A DNA stretch of 57,450 nt from Falsiroseomonas sp. (GTDB taxonomy: Bacteria; Pseudomonadota; Alphaproteobacteria; Acetobacterales; Acetobacteraceae), in the NCBI RefSeq assembly GCF_030695085.1, contig NZ_JAUYTS010000024.1, positions 1 to 57,450 of the forward strand, in the 5' to 3' direction. The notes below the pieces were generated by a model. The model did not search any database. It saw nothing but the letters and a program-made list of their open reading frames with translations, and was not told where the DNA came from. The position numbers and the translations under genes were made by a program. This document shows positions 45,052 through 55,121 of the stretch, piece by piece (positions within the stretch are counted from its first letter, which is position 1; each line of letters opens with the position of its first letter).

Positions 45052-46306
45052 CCAGGCCTCTGCGCCCCTGGCCCGTACTGCCATGGCCTTCGTACTGGCA
45101 GGTGGCCGGGGTAGCCGCCTGATGGAATTGACGGACCGCCGGGCCAAGCCCGCGGTGTTTTTCGGCGGCAAGTCCCGCATCATCGACTTCGCGCTGTCCA
45201 ACGCGATCAATTCCGGCATCCGCCGCGTCGCGGTGGCCACGCAGTACAAGGCGCACAGCCTGATCCGCCACCTGCAGCGCGGCTGGAACTTCCTGCGCCC
45301 GGAACGCAACGAGACCTTCGATATCCTGCCCGCCAGCCAGCGTGGCGATGGGCAGAACTGGTACCTCGGCACCGCGGACGCCGTGTATCAGAACATCGAC
45401 ATCATCGAGGATCTGGCGCCGCGCCACATGGTCATCCTGGCCGGCGACCATGTGTACAAGCAGGATTACGAGCACATGCTGCAGCAGCATGTGGAATCCG
45501 GCGCCGATGTGACGGTGGGCTGCATCGCCGTTCCGCGGATGGAGGCCACGGCCTTTGGCGTGATGCATGTGGACACCAATGCCAATATCGTGGCGTTCCT
45601 GGAGAAGCCGAAGGACCCGCCCGGCATTCCGGGGCGGGAAGATCTGGCGCTCGCCTCCATGGGCATCTACGTCTTCGAGACGAAATTCCTGTTCGAACAG
45701 CTGCGCCGCGATGCCGCGGACCCGGACAGCCAGCGGGATTTCGGCCACAACATCATCCCCTACCTGGTCAAGCACGGTAAGGCGGTGGCGCACCGGTTCG
45801 AACGGTCCTGCGTCCGCTCCAGCCAGGAAGCCGCGCCCTATTGGCGCGACGCGGGCACCATCGATGCCTATTGGGAAGCCAATATCGACCTGACGGATGT
45901 GGTCCCGGGCCTCGACCTGTTCGATCGCGACTGGCCGATCTGGACCTATGCCGAAGTCGTGCCGCCGGCGAAGTTCGTGCATGACGTGGAAGGACGCCGT
46001 GGCGAGGCGATCGCCTCCCTAGTCTCGGGTGGCTGCATCGTCTCCGGCGGCAGCGCGCGGCGGTCACTGCTGTGCACCGGCGTGCATATGCATTCCTACA
46101 CCAAGGTCGATGGTGGCGTGCTACTGCCCTATGTCGATGTCGCCCGCGGCGCGCGGCTGACCAATGTGGTGGTCGATCGGGGCGTGCGTATCCCGGAGGG
46201 CATGGTGATCGGCGAGGACCCGATCCTGGATGCCAAGCGCTTCCGGCGCACGGAGAAGGGCATCTGCCTGGTGACCCAGGCCATGCTCGACAAGCTGGAG
46301 GCATGA
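45035..46306 (+). CDS. glgC: Glucose-1-phosphate adenylyltransferase (ADP-glucose pyrophosphorylase)
   Basis: The 423-residue enzyme makes ADP-glucose from glucose-1-phosphate and ATP, the committed step of bacterial glycogen synthesis. Features are the nucleotide-binding loop [54 protein letters not shown] and the C-terminal beta-helix ([32 protein letters not shown]). GAGGGAGAAG upstream sets ATG 45035, 17 bases inside the GlgB end. Its stop overlaps glgA by ATGA. Length matches the family. Confidence 0.95.
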   Translation: MPNSRSQASAPLARTAMAFVLAGGRGSRLMELTDRRAKPAVFFGGKSRIIDFALSNAINSGIRRVAVATQYKAHSLIRHLQRGWNFLRPERNETFDILPASQRGDGQNWYLGTADAVYQNIDIIEDLAPRHMVILAGDHVYKQDYEHMLQQHVESGADVTVGCIAVPRMEATAFGVMHVDTNANIVAFLEKPKDPPGIPGREDLALASMGIYVFETKFLFEQLRRDAADPDSQRDFGHNIIPYLVKHGKAVAHRFERSCVRSSQEAAPYWRDAGTIDAYWEANIDLTDVVPGLDLFDRDWPIWTYAEVVPPAKFVHDVEGRRGEAIASLVSGGCIVSGGSARRSLLCTGVHMHSYTKVDGGVLLPYVDVARGARLTNVVVDRGVRIPEGMVIGEDPILDAKRFRRTEKGICLVTQAMLDKLEA

Positions 46307-47751
46307 GCCTGCGCGTCCTTTCCGTCGCCTCCGAATGCGTGCCGCTCGTGAAGACCGGCGGCCTGGCGGATGTGGTGGGCGCTCTGCCGGCGGCACTCGC
46401 CGAGCAGGGCGTACGGGTCACCACGCTGCTGCCGGGCTATCCGGCGGTGATGGCGGCGATGGGCGGGGGACGCGCGCTGCGACGGGTCGATGACCTGTTC
46501 GGCGGCCCAGCGCGATTGCAGCGTGGGGAGGTGGCGGGGATGGACATCATCGCCATCGACGCGCCGCACCTGTTCGCCCGCACGGGCAACCCGTACCTGT
46601 CGCCGCAGGGCGGCGAATGGGCGGATAATGGCGTGCGCTTCGCAGCCCTCGGCGCGATGGCGTCGCTGGTCGCGACGGGCGGCATCCGCGCCCTGAACTT
46701 CGACGTGGTGCACGCACATGACTGGCAGGCGGGGCTCGCGCCGGCCTATCTGCGCTATGCACCGAAGCGCGTGCCTTCCGTCTTCACCGTGCATAACCTG
46801 GCCTTCCAGGGGAAATTCCCGCTGGCGCTGTTCCCGCTGCTCGGCCTGCCGGCGCAGGCGCTGGCGGTGGAGGGTGTCGAGTATTTCGGCACCACCGGCT
46901 TCCTCAAGGCCGGGCTGTGGTACGCGGACCGCATCACCACCGTCTCCCCCACCTATGCCGCCGAGATCCGCACGCCGGAGATGGGCATGGGGCTGGATGG
47001 GCTGTTGCGCGGGCGGGCGGGCGCGGTCTCCGGCATTCTCAACGGCATCGATGAGGCCGCCTGGGACCCCACGAAGGACAAGCTGCTGCCGGCGAATTTC
47101 AGCGCCAGCAATCCGAAGCCGCGCGCCATCAACAAGGCCGCGCTGCAGCGCCGGCTTGGGCTGGATGAGGACCCGGACGCGCTGCTGTTCGGCTTCGTCG
47201 GGCGGCTGACCTGGCAGAAGGGCGTGGATCTCATCCTCGGTTCGCTGGGCACCATGCTGGGCCAGGGCGCCCAGCTCGCCGTGCTCGGCACCGGTGAGCC
47301 GGAGCTGGAGGCCGCCTGTCGCGCCGCCGCCGGGGCCAATCCCGGCCGGGTCGGCCATGAGATCGGCTATGACGAGGCGCTGGCCCGGCAGATCTATGCC
47401 GGCGCCGATGTGGTGCTGGTGCCGAGCCGCTTCGAGCCCTGCGGCCTCGCCCAGCTTTGCGCTCTGCGCTACGGCGCGCTGCCGCTGGTCGCCCATGTCG
47501 GCGGGCTGTCGGACAGTGTGATCGACGCGAATGAGATGGCGCTGGCCGAAGGCCAGGGCACCGGGCTGCACTTCTCCCCGGTGACGCGGGAGATGCTGGA
47601 GGCCGCGGTGCTGCGCATGGCCGCGCTGTGGCGGGACAAGCGGGTCTTCAACAAGCTCCAGGCCAATGCGCTGCGCTGCGACGTGTCCTGGACCCGGTCC
47701 GCCGCGCGCTATGCGGCGCTGTACAAGGATGTCGTCACGCATGCGCGCTGA
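46303..47751 (+). CDS. glgA: Glycogen synthase (GT5)
   Basis: The 482-residue GT-B glycosyltransferase adds glucose from ADP-glucose to alpha-1,4-glucan. The ADP-glucose motif KTGGLAD begins at K17; further marks are [17 protein letters not shown], the [17 protein letters not shown] catalytic region and the VGGLSDSV loop. ATG at 46303 overlaps the glgC stop (ATGA), so longer upstream frames are excluded. The last 11 bases overlap the GlgX-MalQ start. It is the synthase of this operon. Confidence 0.95.
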   Translation: MSLRVLSVASECVPLVKTGGLADVVGALPAALAEQGVRVTTLLPGYPAVMAAMGGGRALRRVDDLFGGPARLQRGEVAGMDIIAIDAPHLFARTGNPYLSPQGGEWADNGVRFAALGAMASLVATGGIRALNFDVVHAHDWQAGLAPAYLRYAPKRVPSVFTVHNLAFQGKFPLALFPLLGLPAQALAVEGVEYFGTTGFLKAGLWYADRITTVSPTYAAEIRTPEMGMGLDGLLRGRAGAVSGILNGIDEAAWDPTKDKLLPANFSASNPKPRAINKAALQRRLGLDEDPDALLFGFVGRLTWQKGVDLILGSLGTMLGQGAQLAVLGTGEPELEAACRAAAGANPGRVGHEIGYDEALARQIYAGADVVLVPSRFEPCGLAQLCALRYGALPLVAHVGGLSDSVIDANEMALAEGQGTGLHFSPVTREMLEAAVLRMAALWRDKRVFNKLQANALRCDVSWTRSAARYAALYKDVVTHAR

Positions 47752-50700
47752 GGCGGCAGAGGGCCTCCCCGAGCCGCTGGGCGCGACGCTGGACGAACTC
47801 GGCGCGAACTTCGCCTTTCCGGCGCCCGACGCCACCGCCGTGCTGGTCTGCATCTTCGACGCCCAGGACAGGGAGGTGGCGCGCATCCGCCTGCCCGGCC
47901 GCACCGGAGATGTGCATCACGGCCACATCGGTGGCCTCACCCATGGCCTGCGCTATGGGCTGCGGGTGGAGGGGCCATGGCAGCCCTGGCGCGGGCATCG
48001 CTTCAACCCGCAGAAGCTGCTGGTGGACCCCTGGGCCAGGGCGCTCGACCGGCCCTTCGTGCTGCACCCGAGCCTGTTCGACACCGGCGAGTCGCCGAGT
48101 GACGGCGACAGCGCGCCGCATCTGCCGAAGACCCTCCTCGCCGCGCCGCTGCCCGCCGCGCCGGGCCGCGCGCCCGGCGGGCCGCAGGTGATCTACGAGC
48201 TGCATGTGAAGGGCTTCTCGCAATCCAATCCTGCGGTGCCGGAGAGCCTGCGCGGCACCTTCGCCGGCCTCGGCCATGCCGCCAGCGTGGCGCATCTGAA
48301 GCGCCTCGGCGTGACCATGGTGGAATTGCTGCCGGCCGCCGCCTGGGTGGATGAACGCCACCTGCCGCCGCTCGGCCTGACCAATTACTGGGGCTACAAC
48401 CCGGTGGCGCTGCTGGCGCCCGATCCGCGGCTCGCGCCGGGTGGCATGGCGGAGGTGCGGGCGGCGATCGGGGCGCTGCACGAAGCCGGCATCGCCGTGG
48501 TGCAGGATGTGGTGTTCAACCATACCGGGGAATGTGACGAGCTCGGCCCGACCCTGTCGCTGCGCGGCCTGGGCAATGCCGCCTTCCACCGCCTGCTGCC
48601 GGAGGATGGCCGCCGCTACGTCAACGATGCCGGCTGCGGCAACACCCTGGCGCTCGACCGCCACTGGCCGCTGCGGCTGGTGATGGATGCCTTCCGGCAT
48701 TGGGCGGAACAGGCCGGGCTGGATGGCTTCCGGCTGGATCTGGCGACCACGCTCGGGCGGCGCGAGGCCGGCTTCGACCCGCAGGCGCCGCTGCTGCAGG
48801 CGATGCGGCAGGACCCGGTGCTGCGAAACCTCACCATCATCGCCGAGCCGTGGGACATCGGCGCGGAGGGCTACCAGCTCGGCCGGTTTCCCGCTGGCTG
48901 GGGCGAGTGGAATGATCGTTTCCGCGACGATGTGCGTCGCTTCTGGCGCGGCGATTCCGGCCGCATCGGCGCGCTGGCGACGCGGCTGGCCGGGTCGGCC
49001 GATACCTTTGTCGGGCGGCCGCTGTCGGACAGCGTGAACTACATCACGGCGCATGACGGCTTCACCCTTGCCGACCTGGTCAGCTACGCCGGCAAGGCCA
49101 ACCACGCCAATGGCGAGGATAATCGCGACGGCACCTGGGACAACACGTCCTGGAACTGCGGCGCGGAGGGACCGAGCGACAACCCCGCCATCCTCGCCCG
49201 CCGCCAGCGGGACATGCGCGCGCTGCTGGCAACGCTGCTGCTGGCGCGCGGCACGCCGATGCTGGCGATGGGCGATGAGGCCGGGCGGAGCCAGGGTGGC
49301 AACAACAACGCCTATGCCCAGGACACGGCCCGCAGCTGGTTTGACTGGGCCGGGATGGATGCGGCGCTTTGCGACTTCACCGCGCGGCTGGTCGCCGCCC
49401 GGCTGGCGCATCCGGCACTGCACGGCACGGCGGCGCTGACCGGCCTGCCGGACGCGGCGGGCCTGCCGGATGTGCAGTGGCTGCGCCCGGACGGCGTGCC
49501 GATCCAGCCGGAAGATTGGCACGACCCATCCCGCCAGGCGCTCGGCGCCCTGCTGCATGCGGCGGGGGATCGCTGCCTGCTGCTGCTCAATGCTGGCATC
49601 GCCCAGTCCCTGACGCTGCCGGAGGCGCGCGCCGGCCATGGCTGGCGGCTGCTGGCCGACAGCGCCGATCCCACCGCCACCGCCCTGCCCGCGACCCTGC
49701 CCGCGCGCGCCGTCCTGCTGCTGGCCGAGGAACCCGCCACGCGGAGCGCGCGTCCGGCGCGCAGGGACGACGAATCCCTGGCGCGACTGGCCCGCGCCGC
49801 CGGCATCGACACCGAATGGCACCCGATCTCCGGCCCGCGCAGCGTGGTACCGGCCAGCACGCTGCGCGCCCTGCTCGGCGCGCTCGGACTGCCGGCGGAG
49901 GATGCCGCGGCGATCCGCGGCAGCCTCGATGCGCTCTCGGCGCCGCCCGGCCTTCCGGCCTCGTTCAGCCATCGTGGCGGCACGCCACCGCTGGTGCCGC
50001 TGCCGCTCTCCGACCGGCCGGTGATGCTGCGGCTCGACACCGAGGATGGCCGCAGCCAGCGCATTCCGGTGCCGCCCGAGGCCGGCACCACGCAACGCCT
50101 GACGCTGCCCGATGGGCGCGCCGCGGCGCAGCGCCTGGTGGCGCTGCCGCCCCTGCCGCCGGGCCGCCACCGCCTGTTCGATGAGGCTGCGCCAGACCGC
50201 ACCTGCCTGCTCAGCGTGGCTCCCGCGCGCTGCTACATGCCGCCGAAGCTCGCCGGCGGCGGCCGCGGCTTCGGGATCTCGGCGCAGATCTACGGGCTGC
50301 GCGGCGCGCGGGACCAGGGGATCGGCGATTTCTCCGCCGTCGCGGAATTCGCCCGCATGGCACAGGCGCAGGGCGCGATGGTGGCCGGCCTCAGCCCGCC
50401 GCATGCGCTGTTCGCGACCGACCGCAGCCGCGCCAGCCCCTACCACCCCTCCGACCGCCGCTTCCTCGACCCGATCTTCATCGACGTGACGGCGTTGCCG
50501 GGCGCCGGCGACCTGCCGGAGTTCGCTGCGGCCCTGCCGGTGTTCCAGGCGCTGGCCGCACGCGGTTCGGTGGATCATGCGGCGGTCTGGCAGGCCAAGC
50601 GCAGCGTGCTGCTGGCCGCCTGGCGCGCGCTGCGGCACGAACCGCCGGACCTCATTGCCTTCCGCCAGGCGGGCGGGGAGGCGCTGGAGCATTTCTGCAC

Positions 50701-51823
50701 CTTCGTCGCCATCGCCGACCATGTCGGCCACAGCGATTCGCGCGCCTGGCCCGCCGGTTTGCAGCACGGCGCCGATGCCGGCCTCGCGGACTTCCGCGCC
50801 CGGCACGCGGATGCCATCGGCTTCGCCGCCTTCCAGCAATGGGTGGCCGATACGCAGCTCGCCGAGGCTGGCCGCGCCGGCGCCGGGCTGTATCGCGACC
50901 TCGCGGTGGGCGCCGCGCCGGATGGCGCCGAGATCTGGTCCGGCGACAGCCGCTTCCTGCCCGGCTTCTCGGTCGGCGCGCCGCCCGATCCCTTCGCGCG
51001 GGATGGCCAGGTCTGGGGCCTGCCGCCGCCCGATCCGCGCCATGGCGCAGCACTCGGCCACGCCCCCTTCGCCCGGCTGATCCGCGCCAATATGCGCCAC
51101 GCCGCGGCGCTGCGGGTGGACCATGTGCTCGGCCTGAAGCGGCTGTTCCTGGTGCCGGAAGGTGCCCGGGGGTCTGAGGGCACCTACCTTGCCCAGCCTT
51201 TCGAGGATCTGCTGGGCCAGCTGGCTCTGGAAAGCCTGGACGCGAAATGTCTGGTGGTGGGGGAGGATCTGGGCACGGTGCCGGCGGGCATCGGCCAGGC
51301 GCTGCAATCGGCCGATGTGCTGTCCTACCGCGTGCTCTGGTTCGAACGGCACGGCGCCCGCTTCACCGCGCCGGACCATTGGCCGGCGCGTGCGGCCGCC
51401 TGCGTCTCCACGCACGATCTCGCCACGCTGGAAGGCTTCTGGACCGGCGCGGACATCGCCGAGCGCGCGACGCTCGGCCTGCTGCCCGATGTGGCGGCCG
51501 CACAGGCCGAACGTGCCGCGGACCGCGCGGCGCTGATCGAGGCGCTGGCCCAGCACGGCCTGCTACCCCCCGGCACCCTCGCGGATGGCCCGATGACGGA
51601 TACACTCGCCGCCGCGATCCATGGCTTCGTCGCCGCCACCCCCTCCGCCCTGCTGCTGGCCCAGGCCGAGGATCTGGCCGGAGAGGCGCAGGCGGTGAAC
51701 CTGCCGGGTACGGATCGGGAGCGTCCGAACTGGCGTTTGCGCCTGCCGGTGCCGGTCTCCACCCTGGCAGCCCTGCCCCGCGCGCAGGCCATCCTTGCCA
51801 CCTTGCGCCAGGCACGGGGGTAG
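47741..51823 (+). CDS. Fused glycogen debranching enzyme and 4-alpha-glucanotransferase (GlgX-MalQ)
   Basis: The 1360-residue protein carries two glycoside hydrolase enzymes. Residues about 1-680 form a GH13 isoamylase-type debranching enzyme (GlgX): CBM48 module, VIYELHVKGFSQ, nucleophile D333 (GFRLDLA), acid/base E369 (IIAEPWD) and D439 (TAHDGF). From about 690 a GH77 amylomaltase (MalQ) follows with D1127 (RVDHVLGL), E1175 (VGEDLGTVP) and D1226 (STHDL). The first cleaves alpha-1,6 branches on limit dextrins; the second rearranges maltodextrins. ATG 47741 overlaps the glgA stop by 11 bases. Debranching-transferase fusions are known in eukaryotes as a different family; bacterial GlgX-MalQ fusion looks uncommon. 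Confidence 0.9.
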   Translation: MRAEAAEGLPEPLGATLDELGANFAFPAPDATAVLVCIFDAQDREVARIRLPGRTGDVHHGHIGGLTHGLRYGLRVEGPWQPWRGHRFNPQKLLVDPWARALDRPFVLHPSLFDTGESPSDGDSAPHLPKTLLAAPLPAAPGRAPGGPQVIYELHVKGFSQSNPAVPESLRGTFAGLGHAASVAHLKRLGVTMVELLPAAAWVDERHLPPLGLTNYWGYNPVALLAPDPRLAPGGMAEVRAAIGALHEAGIAVVQDVVFNHTGECDELGPTLSLRGLGNAAFHRLLPEDGRRYVNDAGCGNTLALDRHWPLRLVMDAFRHWAEQAGLDGFRLDLATTLGRREAGFDPQAPLLQAMRQDPVLRNLTIIAEPWDIGAEGYQLGRFPAGWGEWNDRFRDDVRRFWRGDSGRIGALATRLAGSADTFVGRPLSDSVNYITAHDGFTLADLVSYAGKANHANGEDNRDGTWDNTSWNCGAEGPSDNPAILARRQRDMRALLATLLLARGTPMLAMGDEAGRSQGGNNNAYAQDTARSWFDWAGMDAALCDFTARLVAARLAHPALHGTAALTGLPDAAGLPDVQWLRPDGVPIQPEDWHDPSRQALGALLHAAGDRCLLLLNAGIAQSLTLPEARAGHGWRLLADSADPTATALPATLPARAVLLLAEEPATRSARPARRDDESLARLARAAGIDTEWHPISGPRSVVPASTLRALLGALGLPAEDAAAIRGSLDALSAPPGLPASFSHRGGTPPLVPLPLSDRPVMLRLDTEDGRSQRIPVPPEAGTTQRLTLPDGRAAAQRLVALPPLPPGRHRLFDEAAPDRTCLLSVAPARCYMPPKLAGGGRGFGISAQIYGLRGARDQGIGDFSAVAEFARMAQAQGAMVAGLSPPHALFATDRSRASPYHPSDRRFLDPIFIDVTALPGAGDLPEFAAALPVFQALAARGSVDHAAVWQAKRSVLLAAWRALRHEPPDLIAFRQAGGEALEHFCTFVAIADHVGHSDSRAWPAGLQHGADAGLADFRARHADAIGFAAFQQWVADTQLAEAGRAGAGLYRDLAVGAAPDGAEIWSGDSRFLPGFSVGAPPDPFARDGQVWGLPPPDPRHGAALGHAPFARLIRANMRHAAALRVDHVLGLKRLFLVPEGARGSEGTYLAQPFEDLLGQLALESLDAKCLVVGEDLGTVPAGIGQALQSADVLSYRVLWFERHGARFTAPDHWPARAAACVSTHDLATLEGFWTGADIAERATLGLLPDVAAAQAERAADRAALIEALAQHGLLPPGTLADGPMTDTLAAAIHGFVAATPSALLLAQAEDLAGEAQAVNLPGTDRERPNWRLRLPVPVSTLAALPRAQAILATLRQARG

Positions 51824-51876
51824 GAAGCTCGGGGCCGGCGGGGCAGACTGCGCCGCCAATGTCCAAGGGGTGGGAA

Positions 51877-52977
51877 ATGTCGACGGAAGCACAGCAACGG
51901 TTCCAGACGCTGCATGAGTTGGTGAAGGCGGCGAAGATCCGCCTTAACGCCAATATCTGGGACTATCTGGTCGGTGCGACCGAGACCGAGACCACCATGC
52001 TGCGCAACCGCGCCGCGCTCGATTCCTGGGCCTTCAAGCCGCGTGTGCTGCGCGATGTCAGCGCCGTGGACAGCAGCGGCGATTTCCTCGGCAAGCGGCG
52101 CATCCGGCTGCCGGTGGCACTCGCCCCGGTTGGGTCACTGGACAGCTTCGATCCGGGCGGCGCCGCCACGGCCGGCCGCGCGGCGGCGGAATTCGGCGTG
52201 CCGATCATCGTTTCCAGCGTGACGGAGCCGGGGCTGGAAGGCTCCGCCCAGGCCAATCCGGACGGCGCCAAGGTCTTTCAGCTCTACGTCCGCGGCGGGC
52301 CGGACTTCATCGACGAACATATCCGCCGCGCCATGGATGCGGGCTACGACGCCTTCGCCATCACGGTGGATACCGCCCATTACAGCCGCCGCGAGCGCGA
52401 CATCGCGAAGCGCTTCGTCAAGCATTGGCGGGCGCGGTCTTCCGGCATGAACTACCAGGCCGCTTTATCCTGGGCCGATATCGCCCGCGTCCGCGCGGCG
52501 CATCCGGATGTGACGCTCATCCTGAAGGGAATCGGCACCGGGGAGGATGCGGAGATCGCGGTCGAGCATGGCATCGAGGTTGTCTATGTCTCGAACCATG
52601 GCGGCCGCCAGCTGGATCATGGCCGCGGCTCGCTCGAAGTGCTGCCGGAGGTGGTGCAGGCGGTGTCCGGCCGCGCGCGGGTCTGGATGGATGGCGGCAT
52701 CAGCCGTGGCTCGGATCTGGTGAAGGCGGTGGCATTGGGGGCGGAGATGGTGGGGCTCGGCCGGCTCTATTGCTACGGCCTGGCCGCGGCCGGGCAGGAA
52801 GGCGTGCTGCGTGTGCTGCAACTGCTGGAGGATGAGGTGCAGACCTGCCTCGGCCTGCTCGGCGCCACCAGCTTCGCCGAGGTCAAGCCGGCCATGCTGG
52901 CGGCCGTGACCCCGGCGGTGCCGCCGCATGTGCATTCGGCATTCCCGCTGCTGGCGCAGCCCGAACGCGGCTATTAA
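51877..52977 (+). CDS. FMN-dependent alpha-hydroxy-acid dehydrogenase/oxidase
   Basis: The 366-residue (beta/alpha)8 FMN enzyme oxidises an L-2-hydroxy acid such as lactate, glycolate or mandelate. Conserved residues are Y137 (FQLYV), K217 (LILKGIG), H241 and R244 (VSNHGGRQLD), and the late MDGGISRGSDLVKAVALGA phosphate-binding region is intact. AAGGGG at 51864-51869 favours ATG 51877; a long upstream frame runs antisense-free into malQ and is not coding. It lies 53 bases after the GlgX-MalQ gene and may be the last gene of the operon, but no metabolic link is evident. Confidence 0.9.
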   Translation: MSTEAQQRFQTLHELVKAAKIRLNANIWDYLVGATETETTMLRNRAALDSWAFKPRVLRDVSAVDSSGDFLGKRRIRLPVALAPVGSLDSFDPGGAATAGRAAAEFGVPIIVSSVTEPGLEGSAQANPDGAKVFQLYVRGGPDFIDEHIRRAMDAGYDAFAITVDTAHYSRRERDIAKRFVKHWRARSSGMNYQAALSWADIARVRAAHPDVTLILKGIGTGEDAEIAVEHGIEVVYVSNHGGRQLDHGRGSLEVLPEVVQAVSGRARVWMDGGISRGSDLVKAVALGAEMVGLGRLYCYGLAAAGQEGVLRVLQLLEDEVQTCLGLLGATSFAEVKPAMLAAVTPAVPPHVHSAFPLLAQPERGY

Positions 52978-53123
52978 GGGGGTCGGGCGGCGCGGGCGGC
53001 TTGCCCGCGGCACAAGGTGGGTGGAGTATTCGCCCACCGCCCTGGCAGGCCATGGCTTTACCGTCACCTGTGCCGGTTGACTGTGCCGGGCGGGCTTCGC
53101 AGCATCCGAACCACCGAGGAAAC

Positions 53124-55121
53124 GTGCGAGCCACACGCCCCCTGCTCCGCCATGCCGCCCTGGCCTTTGTCCTGCTCGCAGGCGGTGGGCATGCCGTGGC
53201 GCAACCACGTGGCGGGCCGCCAGCGGCAGAACCGATCCCCCTGCCGCCACCCCCCGCCCCGGCCGAACCGCCCGCACCCGCCGCGCAGCTACCAGCGGCG
53301 GCGGCCCCCGTGGCCCCGTCCGTGGCCCCCTCCGCGACTGCGGAAGCGGCCCCCCTGCAACGCAGGCTCACCCTCGGGGAGATCGGCCTGCCGACCGGTC
53401 TCGGCTTCGATGCCGCTGGCACCGAGGCGAGTTTCCCGCTGCCGCGCGGCGTGCCCGGCCTTGCCGCGCGGCTGGCGCTGGAGTTCGAGCTTTCGGCCCC
53501 CTTCCCCGGCCGCCATGCGGTGGAACTGCGCGCCAATGGCCGCCTGCTGGGCAGCACGGCCTTCCCGCCCGGCAGCAGCCGCCTGACACTCGATGTCGCA
53601 TTGGCGGAGGCCGATCTGGCCGAGACGGAGCTGCGCCTCGGCCTGCGCCTGCTGGGGGATACCGATCAGGCCAGCGCCACCCTGCTGCCCGCAAGCCACC
53701 TGGCGCTGCTGCTGCCCGACCCCGGCCAGCTTTCCGTCGCCGCCCTGTTCGGGCTGCTGCCGCCGGTCACGCAGGTGCTGCTCCGCCCCGGCCCGATTTC
53801 GGCGACGGAGGCTGCCGCGGCGCTTCGCATCGGCCTGGCCCTGGCGGCTTCGGGGCGGCAGGCGACCATCGCCAGCGCCCCGCCCGGCGTGGCGCTGGCT
53901 GGCCGTGGCGGCACCCGGCTGTGGGCCAACGGCGCCGTGCTGGTGGGCGAAGGGGCGGAAGCCGCGACGGTGCGGCTGGTGAACGGGCTGCCCGTACTGA
54001 GCCTGGGAGGCGCCACGCCGGAAAGCCTGGCGCGGCTGCTGGACAGCCCCTGGCGCGGCCTGGCGCTGGCCGAACGCCTGACCGGAGGCGCGGCGACGGA
54101 GGTCGCGCCAGCGGCCGAACCACCCACCAGCCTGCCCTTCACCGCCTTGCGCGGCAGCCTGGCACCGCAGGAAACGGCGCGCGCCGCCTGGAACCTCAGC
54201 TTCAGCCTGCGCGACCTGCCGCCCGGCACGCAGCCCAGCGGGCTGGAGGTGCTGCTGCGCGCCGCCCCCGACCCCGCCGGCGCGCCGGGCGTGGCGACCA
54301 TCCTGCTGAACGACGTGATCCTCGGCAGCACCACCCTGACGGCGGACGGCCAGGGCCGCATCGCCCTGCCGGTGCCGGGCGAGGCCCTGGCGGCCCAGAA
54401 CCGCATCGAGGTGGTGTTGCAGCGCGCCACGGCCAGCGGGCCGGCGCAGCTTCTGCCGGGCAGCCAGCTTCGCCTGGCGCCGGCGGGCGCGCCCCGCGAC
54501 TTCTTGGGCCTGCCTGCAGCCTTCGGCACGGGGGTGGAGGTTCTGGTGGATGCGCCGGGCGGCGTGCTGGTGGCGGAGGCGCTGAACCCGCTGCTGTGGG
54601 TGCTGCGCGCGGTGGTGCCCGCCGCCGCGCCACTGCGGGTGACGCTGGCCGAGCCCGGCACGCCCGCCAGCCCCACCGGCCCCTTCGTCGCCGCCACCTT
54701 CGAGCCGCCTTCGGGTAGCGACCCGGTGCTGCGCTTCGATGCCGGCCGCATCCAGCTTTCGAACCGCGCCGGGCGGCCGGTACTGGAACTGGGCGGGGTG
54801 GCGCGGGCCATCTCGGTGCAGCTGGTCACGGCGGGCGGGCAGCCGGGGCTGTGGCTGCGGCCGATCGGCCCGCCGCCGCTGCTGCCCGCGGCGGCCCCGC
54901 GGCTCGACCGGGGGGATGTGGCACTGCTGGATGGGCAGGGCGTGGCGCTGGCCTGGTCCAGCACGCCAGGGCCGCAATTGCGGGTGGATTACCCGGACGC
55001 ACCCCGCCCGGCGGGCTGGCTGCCGGCGCTGATGGCCTGGCGGCCCTGGATCGTCGGCGTGCTCTGGCTGGCGGGCTTCGTGCTGGTGGTCTGGGCCTTC
55101 CTGCGTCCGCGCCAGAGCTGA
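53124..55121 (+). CDS. BcsB-like periplasmic protein with C-terminal membrane anchor
   Basis: The product is 665 residues from the GTG at 53124, which yields a clean signal peptide (RATRPLLRHAALAFVLLAG, cleavage after AVA). A proline-rich linker (about 30-75) leads to a beta-rich periplasmic domain resembling BcsB of bacterial cellulose synthase (ASFPLPRGVPGLAARLALEF, FPGRHAVELRANGRLLGS, repeated once), and the chain ends in a single transmembrane helix (WIVGVLWLAGFVLVVWAF). BcsB guides the nascent glucan chain across the periplasm. No bcsA, bcsC or other cellulose gene is in the window, so it is an orphan or serves another secreted polymer. GAGGA lies close before the GTG; the longer frame starting at 53001 is not supported. 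Confidence 0.72.
   Translation: MRATRPLLRHAALAFVLLAGGGHAVAQPRGGPPAAEPIPLPPPPAPAEPPAPAAQLPAAAAPVAPSVAPSATAEAAPLQRRLTLGEIGLPTGLGFDAAGTEASFPLPRGVPGLAARLALEFELSAPFPGRHAVELRANGRLLGSTAFPPGSSRLTLDVALAEADLAETELRLGLRLLGDTDQASATLLPASHLALLLPDPGQLSVAALFGLLPPVTQVLLRPGPISATEAAAALRIGLALAASGRQATIASAPPGVALAGRGGTRLWANGAVLVGEGAEAATVRLVNGLPVLSLGGATPESLARLLDSPWRGLALAERLTGGAATEVAPAAEPPTSLPFTALRGSLAPQETARAAWNLSFSLRDLPPGTQPSGLEVLLRAAPDPAGAPGVATILLNDVILGSTTLTADGQGRIALPVPGEALAAQNRIEVVLQRATASGPAQLLPGSQLRLAPAGAPRDFLGLPAAFGTGVEVLVDAPGGVLVAEALNPLLWVLRAVVPAAAPLRVTLAEPGTPASPTGPFVAATFEPPSGSDPVLRFDAGRIQLSNRAGRPVLELGGVARAISVQLVTAGGQPGLWLRPIGPPPLLPAAAPRLDRGDVALLDGQGVALAWSSTPGPQLRVDYPDAPRPAGWLPALMAWRPWIVGVLWLAGFVLVVWAFLRPRQS

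Noticed and set aside
47735..51556. Open frame of over 1200 codons antisense to the GlgX-MalQ gene
   Set aside because: No recognisable domains and rich in Arg, Gly, Gln and His as expected for the mirror of a GC-biased gene.
51247..51876. Upstream extension of the FMN dehydrogenase into the malQ end
   Set aside because: That part is an out-of-frame shadow of MalQ; AAGGGG before ATG 51877 fits the start.
53001..53123. An upstream start (TTG 53001 or ATG 53052) for the BcsB-like protein
   Set aside because: The extra residues lack signal-peptide character and no ribosome binding site precedes them; GTG 53124 gives a clean signal peptide.
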